Assembly: GCA_947466425.1 (NCBI GenBank)
Contig: CANIBZ010000001.1
Coordinates: forward strand, 62,001 to 126,000
Reading direction: 5' to 3'
Origin: Flavobacteriales bacterium
GTDB taxonomy: Bacteria; Bacteroidota; Bacteroidia; Flavobacteriales_D; Sanyastnellaceae
Length of the DNA stretch: 64,000 nucleotides
The notes beneath the pieces are model-generated. The model was not told the origin of the DNA. It searched no databases and saw nothing but the letters and a program-made list of their open reading frames with translations. Both the position numbers and the translations under genes were made by a program. Of the stretch, positions 32,844-43,000 are shown in pieces. Positions within the stretch are counted from its first letter, which is position 1, and the number at the start of each line of letters is the position of its first letter.

Positions 32844-33212
32844 ATGAAAATGGCAAATCAAGAAGAGAATAAACGCAAAGGAATAACCTTCAGAGAAATC
32901 ATTGGAGGAGATTTTTTGACACGTCAATCGTTGGTGCGTCAGATGCCTTTTTTCTTTTTTATTGTCGTTCTTTTTTTTATTCAGATTAGCATGATTTACT
33001 ATTTCGAATCGGTTCAAATTGAAATGAAAAGAACTAAGGAGAGGTTGAATGATTTGAATTCCGAGTATAGCACAAATGCCAGTGAACTAAGCGTTAAATC
33101 GCAACACAGCGAAGTAGTTGGGCAAGTTCAGCAGTGGGGTTTAATTAATTCTACTACCACACCGTTTATCATAGATGTAGACACGAATTTCTTCAAGAAG
33201 AATCATGAATGA
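32844..33212 (+). CDS. ftsL: FtsL-like cell division protein
   Basis: This 122-residue bitopic protein lies at the position that ftsL occupies in the cluster, between rsmH and ftsI. It has a basic cytoplasmic N-terminus, one membrane helix (about residues 34-53, FFFFIVVLFFIQISMIYYF) and a periplasmic coiled coil (about residues 56-85). FtsL forms a complex with FtsB/DivIC and FtsQ that activates septal peptidoglycan synthesis. Primary sequence conservation in this family is poor, so the call rests on position, length and topology. An ATG two codons downstream (32850) is an alternative start. It overlaps ftsI by 8 bp. Confidence 0.8.
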   Translation: MKMANQEENKRKGITFREIIGGDFLTRQSLVRQMPFFFFIVVLFFIQISMIYYFESVQIEMKRTKERLNDLNSEYSTNASELSVKSQHSEVVGQVQQWGLINSTTTPFIIDVDTNFFKKNHE

Positions 33213-35301
33213 ATTGAAGAAAATATCTGTTCGAATCTACGTTCTCTACGTTGTTTTATGCGTTTTGGCATTGTTTATTATTGGGAAAGTATTTTACATT
33301 CAGGCAATTCCGAATGAAGATGCCCAAAGACGAGCAGCACAGTTTACCTATCAGCTTCGCGATATTGAACCGGAAAGAGGGAGAATTTTAGCAGCGGACG
33401 GTTCGCCTTTGTCTACAAGTATTCCTGAATTTGAGATACGATGGGATAGTAAAGGTGGGTATAATATCGAAAGATTCAATGCTAAGTTAGACAGTTTAAG
33501 TGCTGGAATAGCAGAGATTTTAGGCACGAAGACAGCTGCAGAAATAAAGTTGATGTTTCAGAATGCAGTAGGTTCGAACAATCGATATATGAAGGTAGGC
33601 GATCACCTGAATTACAATCAACTTCAACGATTCAAAAAGCTTCCGTTTATCAAAGAGAAAAAATTAAAAAACGGATTTATAATTCTTCAAAAAGAAAAAA
33701 GAGCAAAGCCATTCGGAGCGCTTGCAGCAAGAACCATTGGGATTTTCAGAGAGAGTAACATGGTTGGGCTAGAGGCATCTTATGATTCGTTGTTGCGAGG
33801 AAAAGTTGGTAAACAGATGCAGCAGAAAATAGCTGGAGATACCTGGATGCCGATGACCGATGAGTACGTTGTAGAGCCTGAGCCAGGATTCGATGTTGTA
33901 ACGACATTGGATGTGCATTTGCAGGATGCTGCCCAGAGTTCTTTGCGTCACACGATGGAAGTGAACAGGGCAGATTGGGGTTGTGTCATTCTTATGGAGG
34001 TGAAGACAGGTTATATCAAGGCACTTGCTAATTTGACTTATGATTCTGTAGCTAAGAAGTTTTACGAAATAGAGAATTTGGCTTTAACTCAAAGCGTTGA
34101 GCCGGGCTCTACAATGAAGTTAGCGAGTTTACTTGCAGCGATTGAAGAGGGTAACTTGGATTTAGGTAAAGTTGTTCATACGGGGTCAGGAGAATTTACC
34201 ATAGGATCACACACCTTGAAAGATGTGAAAGCTTGCGGATCCATTACCATTGAGCAAGTTTTCGCCAAGTCTTCGAATGTTGGAACGGCGATGATTGTTC
34301 GTGATGTATTTGGAAGTAAGCCACAGAAATTTCTGGATTATTTAGAAAAATTCGGATACGGACAATTGGTAGGAATAGATCTTTTAGGAGAGGGTAAATC
34401 AATTGTTAAAAGAACAACCAAAGAAGCAGGGTGGAGTGACCTAAGTCTAACACAAATGGCTGTTGGCTATGAGTTACAAGTTACGCCATTACACCAGCTT
34501 TGTTTTTATAACGCCATAGCGAATGGAGGAAGATTCATGAAGCCAAGATTGGTGAGTGAAATCAGAAAGAATGGATTGACTTATGAGAAATTTGAACCTG
34601 TTGTTATTCGTGAGAATTTCTTGAGACCGGAAACAATTGCGAAGGGCCGAAAGTTGATGGAAGCGGTAACAACAATAGGTACAGGAAAAAAGACATTTGC
34701 AAATTCTCCATACAGAGCTGCAGGTAAAACTGGTACAGCTCGAATTTATGAGAATGGCCATTATTTGGAAACGGCACACAGAGCATCATTTGTGGGTTAC
34801 TTTCCTGCGGAAAATCCAAAATATTCTTGCATAGTAGTCATAAACAAGGCAAGAGTTTTTGAAGCATTTGGTGGAAAAATTGCGGCTCCTGTTTTTCGCG
34901 ATTTAGCGAATATATTATTTGGAACCGAATTAGACATTCCTCATAATGCAATGGGCAATGACAGCACGTTCGTAGCCCAACCCTGGATACCAACTATTTT
35001 ATCTGGCGAGTCTGATGCCTTGCGCAAGGCAATGGCTCATGTTCAATTTCCATATGCCATTCAAACAGATGCTCAATTTGTTCGCGCTGAAGTGTTGAAT
35101 GGAAATATGGCCCTCTCGAGCAAAGACGCAAGTGGAAATCAAGTTCCAGATGTTCGAGGAATGGGCCTCACAGATGCACTTTATGTTCTAGAAAAAAGAG
35201 GATTGAAAGTTTCCTCAAAGGGGTATGGCAAAGTCGTTTCTCAAAGCATACTTCCTGGAACAAAATCCAATCATCAAAACATTCAAATTACTTTACAATG
35301 A
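33205..35301 (+). CDS. ftsI: Septal peptidoglycan transpeptidase FtsI/PBP3 with PASTA domain
   Basis: This class B penicillin-binding protein cross-links septal peptidoglycan. It has 698 residues: one N-terminal membrane anchor (about residues 10-30), a pedestal domain with the ERGRILA signature near residue 52, and a transpeptidase domain. The active-site motifs are S302-T-M-K305, S-S-N (356-358) and K508-T-G. A single C-terminal PASTA domain begins at QVPDVRGM (about residue 648). The PASTA tail is common in Bacteroidota and Firmicutes enzymes but absent from E. coli FtsI. The start overlaps ftsL by 8 bp, and the stop overlaps murE by 4 bp. Confidence 0.95.
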   Translation: MNELKKISVRIYVLYVVLCVLALFIIGKVFYIQAIPNEDAQRRAAQFTYQLRDIEPERGRILAADGSPLSTSIPEFEIRWDSKGGYNIERFNAKLDSLSAGIAEILGTKTAAEIKLMFQNAVGSNNRYMKVGDHLNYNQLQRFKKLPFIKEKKLKNGFIILQKEKRAKPFGALAARTIGIFRESNMVGLEASYDSLLRGKVGKQMQQKIAGDTWMPMTDEYVVEPEPGFDVVTTLDVHLQDAAQSSLRHTMEVNRADWGCVILMEVKTGYIKALANLTYDSVAKKFYEIENLALTQSVEPGSTMKLASLLAAIEEGNLDLGKVVHTGSGEFTIGSHTLKDVKACGSITIEQVFAKSSNVGTAMIVRDVFGSKPQKFLDYLEKFGYGQLVGIDLLGEGKSIVKRTTKEAGWSDLSLTQMAVGYELQVTPLHQLCFYNAIANGGRFMKPRLVSEIRKNGLTYEKFEPVVIRENFLRPETIAKGRKLMEAVTTIGTGKKTFANSPYRAAGKTGTARIYENGHYLETAHRASFVGYFPAENPKYSCIVVINKARVFEAFGGKIAAPVFRDLANILFGTELDIPHNAMGNDSTFVAQPWIPTILSGESDALRKAMAHVQFPYAIQTDAQFVRAEVLNGNMALSSKDASGNQVPDVRGMGLTDALYVLEKRGLKVSSKGYGKVVSQSILPGTKSNHQNIQITLQ

Positions 35302-36752
35302 AGCTGCTGCAAGACATATTGTACAAAGTGCGACTGGAAGGTGTTGAAGGAACAACCAATGTTGCGGTTGAGAGCTTAACCTCAGACTCGCGCGCAGTTC
35401 GTCCAATGGCGTTATTCGTTGCTGTAAAGGGAATTCAATCTGACGGACATTCATTTATTGCAAAGGCCATTGAGTTAGGCGCTGCTGCGGTTGTTTGTCA
35501 AGATCTTCCTGAGAAATTGGAAGAGAATATTGTGTACGTTCAAGTTGCTGATACTTCCAAAGCATTGGGAATAATGGCTTCGAATTTTTATGAAAATCCT
35601 TCAGAAAAAATGAAGGTGTTAGCGGTAACAGGAACCAATGGCAAAACAACAGTAGCGACTTTGTTATTCCGATTGTACCGTTCAATGGGACACAAGTGCG
35701 GATTGCTTTCTACTGTTGTGAACCGCATTAATGATTTAGAAATTCCTTCAACTCACACAACACCTGATGCTGTTGCATTAAATGATTTACTGTCGCGCAT
35801 GCAACGGGAAGGCTGCACGCATGTATTCATGGAGGCCTCTTCGCATGCATTGCATCAAAACAGAATGGCTGGAGTGAACATTGACGGAGCCATTTTCACG
35901 AATTTGACGCATGATCATTTGGACTATCACGGTTCAATGAATGAATACATTAAGGCAAAGAAGATATTATTTGATCAACTAGGTCCGAATGCATTCGCAG
36001 TAGTGAATGCAGATGATCGTTATCACGATGCTTTGGTTTCTGCTTGCAAAGGGCGTGTTCGCACCTATGCGTTGCACACCATGGCTGATTACAAGACCAA
36101 ATTAATTGAGAACACCCTTGATGGACTTCAAATTAATATCGATCGTTTTGAATTGCATTCACCTCTTATTGGAGAATTCAATGCCTACAACTTAACTGCT
36201 GTATTCGCAGCTGCTGTTGAACTAGGAACAGATGCAACAACGGTTCTTGTCCATCTGTCGGCTTTAGGCGCGCCGGAAGGACGCTTTCAACACATTCGTA
36301 AATCAGATGGAACAACGGCGATAGTCGATTATGCGCATACGCCTGATGCATTGGAAAATGTGTTGGACACAATCCAATCTGTAAGGGGTAAAGAGGAAAT
36401 TATTTCAATCGTGGGTTGCGGTGGCGATCGTGACCGGGCAAAACGCCCGGTAATGGCGTCTATCGCAGCTAATAAAAGTGATCGTGTAATTGTGACCAGC
36501 GACAATCCGCGCAGCGAAGATCCGAAGGCTATTATTCAAGAAATGGTAGTAGGTCTTGACCCTATTCAAAAGAAAAAAGTATTGTCCGTGACAGATCGTC
36601 GTGAGGCCATAGAAGTGGCGTGTTCACTGGCAAAGCCAGGTGATATAATTCTCATTGCAGGAAAGGGACACGAGAAATATCAAGAGATCAATGGAGTGAA
36701 ATATCCATTTGATGATTTACAAATTATAACAGAACTCTTTCAAACGAACTAA
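35298..36752 (+). CDS. murE: UDP-MurNAc-L-Ala-D-Glu--meso-diaminopimelate ligase MurE
   Basis: MurE adds the third stem-peptide residue during cytoplasmic peptidoglycan precursor synthesis. The 484-residue product has the Mur-ligase ATP motif [12 protein letters not shown] (about residues 111-122), the HTTPDA segment and the carbamylated-lysine region. The motif [12 protein letters not shown] (about residue 394) contains DNPR, which marks meso-diaminopimelate rather than lysine specificity. It overlaps ftsI by 4 bp and is followed by mraY after 2 bp. Confidence 0.96.
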   Translation: MKLLQDILYKVRLEGVEGTTNVAVESLTSDSRAVRPMALFVAVKGIQSDGHSFIAKAIELGAAAVVCQDLPEKLEENIVYVQVADTSKALGIMASNFYENPSEKMKVLAVTGTNGKTTVATLLFRLYRSMGHKCGLLSTVVNRINDLEIPSTHTTPDAVALNDLLSRMQREGCTHVFMEASSHALHQNRMAGVNIDGAIFTNLTHDHLDYHGSMNEYIKAKKILFDQLGPNAFAVVNADDRYHDALVSACKGRVRTYALHTMADYKTKLIENTLDGLQINIDRFELHSPLIGEFNAYNLTAVFAAAVELGTDATTVLVHLSALGAPEGRFQHIRKSDGTTAIVDYAHTPDALENVLDTIQSVRGKEEIISIVGCGGDRDRAKRPVMASIAANKSDRVIVTSDNPRSEDPKAIIQEMVVGLDPIQKKKVLSVTDRREAIEVACSLAKPGDIILIAGKGHEKYQEINGVKYPFDDLQIITELFQTN

Positions 36753-36754
36753 GT

Positions 36755-37978
36755 ATGTTGTACCACTTATTTGAATACCTCGACAAAAACATGCATTTCC
36801 CTGGATCAGGGTTGTTTCACTATTTGTCGTTTCGTGCTGCTTTAAGCATCCTTATTTCATTGACGATTTCCATGGTATTTGGAAAGACGTTGATTCGAAT
36901 GCTCCGTAAGAAGCAAGTGGGAGAGACCATTCGCGATTTAGGATTAGACGGACAAATGCAGAAAGCTGGAACTCCGACGATGGGCGGGTTAATTATTCTT
37001 GCGGCTATTCTAGTGCCAACCTTGTTGTTAGCTGATTTGACGAACATCTACATTCAGACCATGATCATTGCAACCGTTTGGTTGGGACTCATTGGATTCT
37101 TAGATGATTACATCAAGGTTTTCAAAAAGAACAAAGAAGGACTTGCGGGAAAGAGTAAGATTGTAGGACAAATTGGAGTAGGAATTATTGTAGCGAGCAT
37201 GCTTTATTGGAATCCGTCTGTGACCATTAAAGAGAAAGTTTCTGATGTTCAAATTCAGAACGCAACAACCGAAGAACAGGCCATGCAATGGGAGGAAGAG
37301 AAAAGTTTAAAGACGACTATACCCTTCATTAAAGGCAACGAATTTGACTATGCTTGGTTGGTTCCAGACAGCATGGAAAGTCCATGGGTGTTGTGGGGTG
37401 TGTTTGCAGTAATTGTAATATTCATTGTAACTGCTGTTTCAAACGGCGCGAATATTACCGATGGAATTGATGGGCTAGCTACAGGAACGAGTGCCATTAT
37501 TGGAATTACGCTGGCCATCTTCGCTTACGTTTCGGGTAACTACATTTTTGCAGATTACTTAAACGTAATGTATATCCCACACAGCGGTGAACTTACCGTA
37601 TTCATTGCGGCGTTTGTTGGAGCGTGTGTCGGATTCCTTTGGTACAACAGCTTTCCAGCGCAAGTATTCATGGGCGATACAGGAAGCTTGGCTCTCGGTG
37701 GAATTATTGCAACCTTCTCAATCGCTATTCGAAAAGAACTTTTAATACCAGTGTTGTGTGGAATTTTCTTGATTGAAAACTTAAGCGTCATGCTTCAAGT
37801 GGGGTATTTCAAGTACACCAAGAAAAAGTATGGCGAAGGTCGTCGCATCTTCTTGATGTCACCTCTTCACCATCATTATCAGCGTAAAGGAATGCATGAA
37901 TCGAAAATTGTTTCTCGCTTCTGGATCATTGGAATTATGCTAGCGGTATTAACCATCATCACACTAAAAGTAAGATAA
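36755..37978 (+). CDS. mraY: Phospho-N-acetylmuramoyl-pentapeptide-transferase MraY
   Basis: MraY is the integral membrane enzyme that makes lipid I from UDP-MurNAc-pentapeptide and undecaprenyl phosphate. The 407-residue product has ten hydrophobic segments. The catalytic sequences are GTPTMGG (about residue 72), the GFLDDYIKV aspartates (about residues 113-121), [13 protein letters not shown] (about residue 230) and the HHHYQ cluster near residue 370. It is about 45 residues longer than E. coli MraY, owing to a charged insert at about residues 160-205 (EKVSD... to ...DSMES). That insert is common in this phylum. The last base of its stop is the first base of the murD ATG. Confidence 0.96.
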   Translation: MLYHLFEYLDKNMHFPGSGLFHYLSFRAALSILISLTISMVFGKTLIRMLRKKQVGETIRDLGLDGQMQKAGTPTMGGLIILAAILVPTLLLADLTNIYIQTMIIATVWLGLIGFLDDYIKVFKKNKEGLAGKSKIVGQIGVGIIVASMLYWNPSVTIKEKVSDVQIQNATTEEQAMQWEEEKSLKTTIPFIKGNEFDYAWLVPDSMESPWVLWGVFAVIVIFIVTAVSNGANITDGIDGLATGTSAIIGITLAIFAYVSGNYIFADYLNVMYIPHSGELTVFIAAFVGACVGFLWYNSFPAQVFMGDTGSLALGGIIATFSIAIRKELLIPVLCGIFLIENLSVMLQVGYFKYTKKKYGEGRRIFLMSPLHHHYQRKGMHESKIVSRFWIIGIMLAVLTIITLKVR

Positions 37979-39321
37979 TGAATAAGCGATTAGTCATTCT
38001 TGGTGGGGGTGAGAGTGGAGCGGGCACAGCAGTGCTTGCAAAGAAGATGGGATACGATGTATTTCTCTCAGACAAAGGCTTGTTGAAGGACAAGTACAAA
38101 GAAGAGTTGAATGCACATGGTGTTGCTTTCGAAGAAGGAATGCACACCGATGAATTAATTCTAAATGCAGATGAAGTAGTGAAGAGTCCGGGTATTCCGA
38201 ACTCGGCCAGATTGATTGTTGCGCTTCACGAAAAGAATATTCCAGTATTGTCGGAATTGGAATTCGCTTACCGTTACACAAAAGCGAAGCTCATTGCAAT
38301 TACAGGAAGTAACGGTAAGACTACAACGACTTTATTGACTTACCACATTCTTAAAAACGCAGGATTGAATGTAGGCCTTGGTGGAAATGTTGGAAAGAGT
38401 TTCGCAAGGCAAGTGGCTGAAGAGAACTTCGATTACTACGTATTAGAAGTAAGCAGTTTCCAACTCGATAACATGTATTCGTTCAAAGCGGACATTGCTA
38501 TTCTAACCAACATTACTCCTGATCACTTGGATCGTTACGATTACGATTTAAGTAAATACGCCGATGCGAAACTTCGCATTGCGCAGAACCAAACGTCTAA
38601 CGATGTTTTCATTTTCAATGCAGACGATGCCATTACTCAAGAGACGATGGCGAGACATGTATTAAATGCCACCCTATTTCCAATTTCAATTGAACCGGGA
38701 AAGACCTACGAACAAGGTGGCTATTGCGACGAATTAAATTTTAACCTAAACACAAACCATAATTTATTTACTATGAAAATTACAGAACTAGCATTGCAAG
38801 GCAGACACAATTTGCAAAACAGCATGGCAGCTGGTGCAGCCGCGCGTTTTTTAGAATTAAGAAAAGAGGCAGTGCGCGACAGTTTAATGAACTTCGAAAA
38901 CATTGAGCATCGCTTAGAGTTTGTTGCAAGTATTCATGGCATTCGTTTCATTAACGACAGCAAGGCGACTAACGTGAACTCAACGTGGTATGCATTGGAA
39001 TCTGTTGACAAGCCAATCATTTGGATCGCTGGTGGAACAGATAAAGGAAACGATTATTCTGAATTGTCTGAATTGGTGAAGTCTAAAGTGAAAGCGATTG
39101 TATGTCTTACAAAAGACAGTTCAAAAATTAGAAAAGCCTTTGGATCTATTGTAGATACAATTATTGATACAGATAGCGCAGAACAAGCTGTTCGAGTTTC
39201 TTACGATCTTGGAAAAGATGGTGATACAGTATTGTTGTCTCCAGCCTGCGCCTCGTTCGATTTGTTCGAGAACTACGAAGATCGTGGTCGCCAATTTAAA
39301 GTTGCTGTAAAAGGTTTGTAA
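37978..39321 (+). CDS. murD: UDP-N-acetylmuramoyl-L-alanine--D-glutamate ligase MurD
   Basis: MurD adds D-glutamate to UDP-MurNAc-L-Ala in the cytoplasm. The 447-residue product has the N-terminal Rossmann-like UDP-binding motif LGGGESGAG (about residues 7-15), the ATP loop ITGSNGKTTTTLL (about residues 106-118) and the NITPDHLDRY segment. The C-terminal domain has INDSKATNV and WIAGGTDKG. It overlaps mraY by 1 bp and is followed by ftsW after 3 bp. Confidence 0.96.
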   Translation: MNKRLVILGGGESGAGTAVLAKKMGYDVFLSDKGLLKDKYKEELNAHGVAFEEGMHTDELILNADEVVKSPGIPNSARLIVALHEKNIPVLSELEFAYRYTKAKLIAITGSNGKTTTTLLTYHILKNAGLNVGLGGNVGKSFARQVAEENFDYYVLEVSSFQLDNMYSFKADIAILTNITPDHLDRYDYDLSKYADAKLRIAQNQTSNDVFIFNADDAITQETMARHVLNATLFPISIEPGKTYEQGGYCDELNFNLNTNHNLFTMKITELALQGRHNLQNSMAAGAAARFLELRKEAVRDSLMNFENIEHRLEFVASIHGIRFINDSKATNVNSTWYALESVDKPIIWIAGGTDKGNDYSELSELVKSKVKAIVCLTKDSSKIRKAFGSIVDTIIDTDSAEQAVRVSYDLGKDGDTVLLSPACASFDLFENYEDRGRQFKVAVKGL

Positions 39322-39324
39322 GAC

Positions 39325-40509
39325 ATGCAAAAATTTCTTTCATATTTAAAGGGAGATCGGGTGATCTGGATGGTTGCACTATTCTTGTGCACCCTTTCAG
39401 TATTGGCTGTATACAGCGCCGTATCTTCTTTGGTGTGGAAGGCTGAAGGTGGCAGTAGCGCTGGAGTATTGATAAAGCATATTTCTATGCTCGGTCTAGG
39501 AATGGCTTTCATGTATATAACCCATCTCTTGCCGTTGTCTTTTTTTTCGCGAATAGGACAATTAATGATTTGGGTGGTTATTCCACTCTTGGTATTTACG
39601 TTGTTCTTCGGTTCAAACATTAACAATGCCGATCGCTGGATTCGAATACCGGGTATTGGATTGACGTTTCAAACGAGCGATTTAGCGAAACTGGTTTTAA
39701 TTATTTATGTAGCTCGACAGCTTACAGTGAAGCGTCAGCTGTTGGGAGATTTTAGAAAAGGTGTCCTTCCCATTGTTATTCCTATTGCAATCGTTTGTGC
39801 TTTGGTTCTTCCTGCAAACTTCTCAACTGCCGCATTAATTGGGTTTGTGTGTTTTTTAATGCTGGTTTTTGGAGGAGTGCCGTGGAGACATTTGTTTAAG
39901 CTAATTGGAGTGGGAGTTGGGTTGATTGTATTGATTATTGCCGCGGGTGAATTGGGTCCGGAAAAATTACTACCACGTTACAGCACTTGGAAAAATCGTT
40001 TAATCGGAAAGGAAGTTCAAGCTGGTGCAATAGACGATTCGAAATATCAAATTGAATTGGCTCAATATGCGATTTATGAAGGTGGAATTATTCCGAAAGG
40101 ACCTGGATCGGGATCGTCGCGTAATTTTTTGCCGCATCCTTATTCAGATATGATTTATGCCTTTATTATTGAAGAGTATGGTTCTATTTTAGGCGGAGTG
40201 CTGGTTATGTTCATGTACGTTATTTTCTTGTTTCGTGTCATTCGAATTTCCATTCGAAGTCCGAAATATTTTGGAGGACTAACAGCTTTGGGATTGGGTT
40301 TAGTTATTTCCATTCAAGCTTTCATTAATATGGGAGTTGCCGTGAATTTATTTCCAACAACAGGACAACCATTGCCGCTTGTAAGTATGGGCGGAACGTC
40401 CATTGTTTTCGTAGCCATTATGTTCGGAGTTATTCTTAGTATTTCGAAGATGAGCGAGGAGAATGATGATGCAGAGCAAAATGATGAGTTAGAAGGATCC
40501 CCATTTTAA
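39325..40509 (+). CDS. ftsW: Septal peptidoglycan polymerase FtsW (SEDS family)
   Basis: FtsW is a SEDS-family glycosyltransferase that polymerises septal glycan strands together with FtsI. The 394-residue product has about ten membrane helices and the SEDS signatures. NADRWIRIPGIGLTFQTSDLAKL is at about residues 95-117, with the DLAKL Asp conserved in place of E. coli's PSE. The large extracytoplasmic loop has AQYAIYEGG and GPGSGSSRNFLPHPYSDMIYAFIIEEYG, and a GQPLPLVSMGG motif follows. The C-terminal tail is acidic. It is located between murD and murG, as expected. Confidence 0.95.
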   Translation: MQKFLSYLKGDRVIWMVALFLCTLSVLAVYSAVSSLVWKAEGGSSAGVLIKHISMLGLGMAFMYITHLLPLSFFSRIGQLMIWVVIPLLVFTLFFGSNINNADRWIRIPGIGLTFQTSDLAKLVLIIYVARQLTVKRQLLGDFRKGVLPIVIPIAIVCALVLPANFSTAALIGFVCFLMLVFGGVPWRHLFKLIGVGVGLIVLIIAAGELGPEKLLPRYSTWKNRLIGKEVQAGAIDDSKYQIELAQYAIYEGGIIPKGPGSGSSRNFLPHPYSDMIYAFIIEEYGSILGGVLVMFMYVIFLFRVIRISIRSPKYFGGLTALGLGLVISIQAFINMGVAVNLFPTTGQPLPLVSMGGTSIVFVAIMFGVILSISKMSEENDDAEQNDELEGSPF

Positions 40510-40514
40510 TTCAA

Positions 40515-41627
40515 ATGGAAAATAGAAATTTAAATAAAGTTTTGTTATCGGCGGGAGGAACGGGAGGACATATTTTTCCGGCCATTGCGGTTGCGAATGA
40601 AATAAAAGCTCGCTTTCCTGAATGCGAGATTTTATTTGTTGGGGCGGAAGGAAAGATGGAGATGGAAAAAGTTCCTCAAGCGGGATATAAAATTGTTGGA
40701 CTTCCCATTGCAGGACTTCAACGAAAATTAACGCTTTCGAATTTTTTACTTCCAATTAAAATATTGAAAAGTATGTTGAAGGCGAAAGCTGTAGTGAAGG
40801 AATTTCGTCCGCAAATAGCTGTCGGTTTTGGAGGTTATGCAAGTGGTCCAACACTTCGTGCGGCTGGAAAAGCAGGTGTTCCAACGGTGTTGCAGGAACA
40901 GAATTCATTCGCGGGAGTTACCAATAAATTATTGGCGAAGCGAGCGAAAGCGATATGTGTGGCATACGAAGGGATGGAAGTTTTTTTTCAAAAAGAGAAG
41001 ATTCAGTTAACTGGAAATCCAGTGCGGAAAGATTTCGTGAAGTTGCCTTATTCGCAAGAAGAAGCTTTGGCTAATTTGAATTTCGATTCAACAAAAAAAA
41101 TAATTTTAATTATTGGAGGAAGTTTAGGCGCACGCGCTGTGAATGCCGCGGTTGAAGCTTCATTGAATTCGTGGCTTCAGCAAGGATTCCAAATTATTTG
41201 GCAATGTGGAAAGATTTACAAATCGAATTTAGAGGCGAAGTACGAAGGAACTTCTGGTTTGCGTCTTTACGATTTCATTCAAGATATGGCATTGGTGTAT
41301 GCTTCTGCCGATGTGATAGTTTCTAGAGCAGGAGCTATGAGTGTTTCAGAACTATCGTTGGTAGGAAAGCCAGTGGTGTTTATGCCTTCGCCGAATGTGG
41401 CGGAAGATCATCAGACGAAAAATGCAATGGCGCTCGTTTCGAAACGAGCAGCATTAATGGTGCGTGATAGTGAGGCGGAGTTGAAGTTGGCGGAAGTTGT
41501 TTCCGCGCTTCTTCAAAACGAAAATGAGATTGCGGAATTGAAAGAGAATATTGCTGCATTCGCCATGCCGAATGCAACGGAAGAAATTGTAGATACTTTA
41601 ATTGAAGTGGTGTATGGAAGAGCGTAA
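40515..41627 (+). CDS. murG: UDP-GlcNAc--lipid I N-acetylglucosaminyltransferase MurG
   Basis: MurG converts lipid I to lipid II on the cytoplasmic face of the inner membrane. The 370-residue product has the N-terminal glycine-rich loop SAGGTGGHIFPAIAVA (about residues 12-27), GGYASGPTLRAA, EQNSFAG and IIGGSLGARAVN. The C-terminal nucleotide-sugar site has SRAGAMSVSELSLVGKPVVF. Length and motifs are normal. The following murC start overlaps its 3' end by 14 bp. Confidence 0.96.
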   Translation: MENRNLNKVLLSAGGTGGHIFPAIAVANEIKARFPECEILFVGAEGKMEMEKVPQAGYKIVGLPIAGLQRKLTLSNFLLPIKILKSMLKAKAVVKEFRPQIAVGFGGYASGPTLRAAGKAGVPTVLQEQNSFAGVTNKLLAKRAKAICVAYEGMEVFFQKEKIQLTGNPVRKDFVKLPYSQEEALANLNFDSTKKIILIIGGSLGARAVNAAVEASLNSWLQQGFQIIWQCGKIYKSNLEAKYEGTSGLRLYDFIQDMALVYASADVIVSRAGAMSVSELSLVGKPVVFMPSPNVAEDHQTKNAMALVSKRAALMVRDSEAELKLAEVVSALLQNENEIAELKENIAAFAMPNATEEIVDTLIEVVYGRA

Positions 41628-42999
41628 GCTAACATGTGATGTCATGTATTTCTTAGGAATTGGAGGCATTGGAATGTCGGCCCTCGCACGCTATTTCCAT
41701 AGAAAGGGAGTGCATGTGATGGGATACGATCGCACGTCAACTGCATTAACGACAGAATTGGAGTTGGAGGGAATTTCAGTTCAATATGAAGATAGCGTAA
41801 TGTCTCTTCCACAACTTCTTCATTCAACACCGAAAGAGAAAGTGCTTGTTGTTCGGACACCAGCTGTTCCAAAAGATTCTTCTCAGCTGCAATATTTCCT
41901 TCAACATGAATTTAGAATTTGGAAACGCAGCGAGTTGTTGGGTTATATAACTCAACTCGATGAAACCATTGCCATTGGCGGAACGCACGGCAAGACCACA
42001 ACGTCAACGTTGGTGGCGCACATTCTACATTCAACCATCGGGTGCAATGCTTTTTTAGGTGGAATTTCTTCCAACTTCAATAGCAATGTTTTGCTTTCGA
42101 ATACTTCACGCACGGTGGTGGAAGCGGATGAATTCGACAGAAGTTTTTTGACTTTATTTCCGAAGATTTCGGCCTTGACTTCCATGGATCCGGATCATTT
42201 AGATATCTATGGAAACGAAGAGAGTATTCGTGAAGGTTTCCTTTTGTTTTTGAAACAAACCCATGCAAATGGGAATGTTGTGGTGAAGAAGGAATTGAAT
42301 ATTCATGACGAATTAATGGCAGAGCGGAAAGGTGTTTTGACCTACAGTATCTTGTCAGAAGCCGATTATTTCGCGACGAATATTCGAATTGAAGAAGGAA
42401 GTTATGTTTTCGATTTTCATTCTCCACAAGGAGAGTTGCTAGGTGTTCGTTTGGGTTTGCCTGGAAGACACAATGTGGAGAATGCAGTTGTGGCTATGGC
42501 TTGTTCGCTTCTAGCTGGCGTTGAGTTGAATGAACTGCCAGCTGTTCTTTCAAGTTTCAAAGGTGTTGCAAGAAGATTTGACGTGCGCTTTAAAAGTGAG
42601 CGTGGCGTTTATATAGATGATTACGCGCATCATCCGACCGAGCTTTCAGCTTGCATTCGTTCGGTGCGTGAATTGTTTCCAGATAAAAAAATTGCAGGAA
42701 TTTTTCAGCCGCATTTGTTTTCAAGGACAAGAGATTTTGCAGATGGCTTTGCGGAAAGTTTGGAGCTATTAGATATTCCAATTTTATTACCCATATATCC
42801 TGCTCGGGAATTACCCATTGAGGGAATTGATTCACAATGGCTATTTGATAAAATTCAAAAGACCGATAAATACCTTGTAGAGAAAGATGCCATCTTCACC
42901 TTGTTAAATAAACTGCAGTTTGATGTGCTGTTAACGTTAGGAGCAGGGGATATTGATTCTCTCGTTTCTCCGTTGGAAGTATATATGAAAGGCGTGTAA
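41614..42999 (+). CDS. murC: UDP-N-acetylmuramate--L-alanine ligase MurC
   Basis: MurC adds the first amino acid, L-alanine, to UDP-MurNAc. The 461-residue product has the UDP-binding motif YFLGIGGIGMSALA (about residues 12-25), the ATP loop GGTHGKTTTSTL and the EADEFDRSF segment. DYAHHPTEL in the C-terminal half and FQPHLFSRTRDF are also present. I chose ATG 41614 (MEERKLTCDV). A TTG at 41602 would lengthen the overlap with murG, and an ATG at 41644 would remove the strand leading into the Rossmann fold. The 3' end lies 1 bp before ftsQ. Confidence 0.95.
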   Translation: MEERKLTCDVMYFLGIGGIGMSALARYFHRKGVHVMGYDRTSTALTTELELEGISVQYEDSVMSLPQLLHSTPKEKVLVVRTPAVPKDSSQLQYFLQHEFRIWKRSELLGYITQLDETIAIGGTHGKTTTSTLVAHILHSTIGCNAFLGGISSNFNSNVLLSNTSRTVVEADEFDRSFLTLFPKISALTSMDPDHLDIYGNEESIREGFLLFLKQTHANGNVVVKKELNIHDELMAERKGVLTYSILSEADYFATNIRIEEGSYVFDFHSPQGELLGVRLGLPGRHNVENAVVAMACSLLAGVELNELPAVLSSFKGVARRFDVRFKSERGVYIDDYAHHPTELSACIRSVRELFPDKKIAGIFQPHLFSRTRDFADGFAESLELLDIPILLPIYPARELPIEGIDSQWLFDKIQKTDKYLVEKDAIFTLLNKLQFDVLLTLGAGDIDSLVSPLEVYMKGV

Positions 43000-43000
43000 A

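Noticed and set aside
41602-41613. TTG start for murC
   Set aside because: A rare start codon that lengthens the overlap with murG; the ATG at 41614 gives the family's typical N-terminus.
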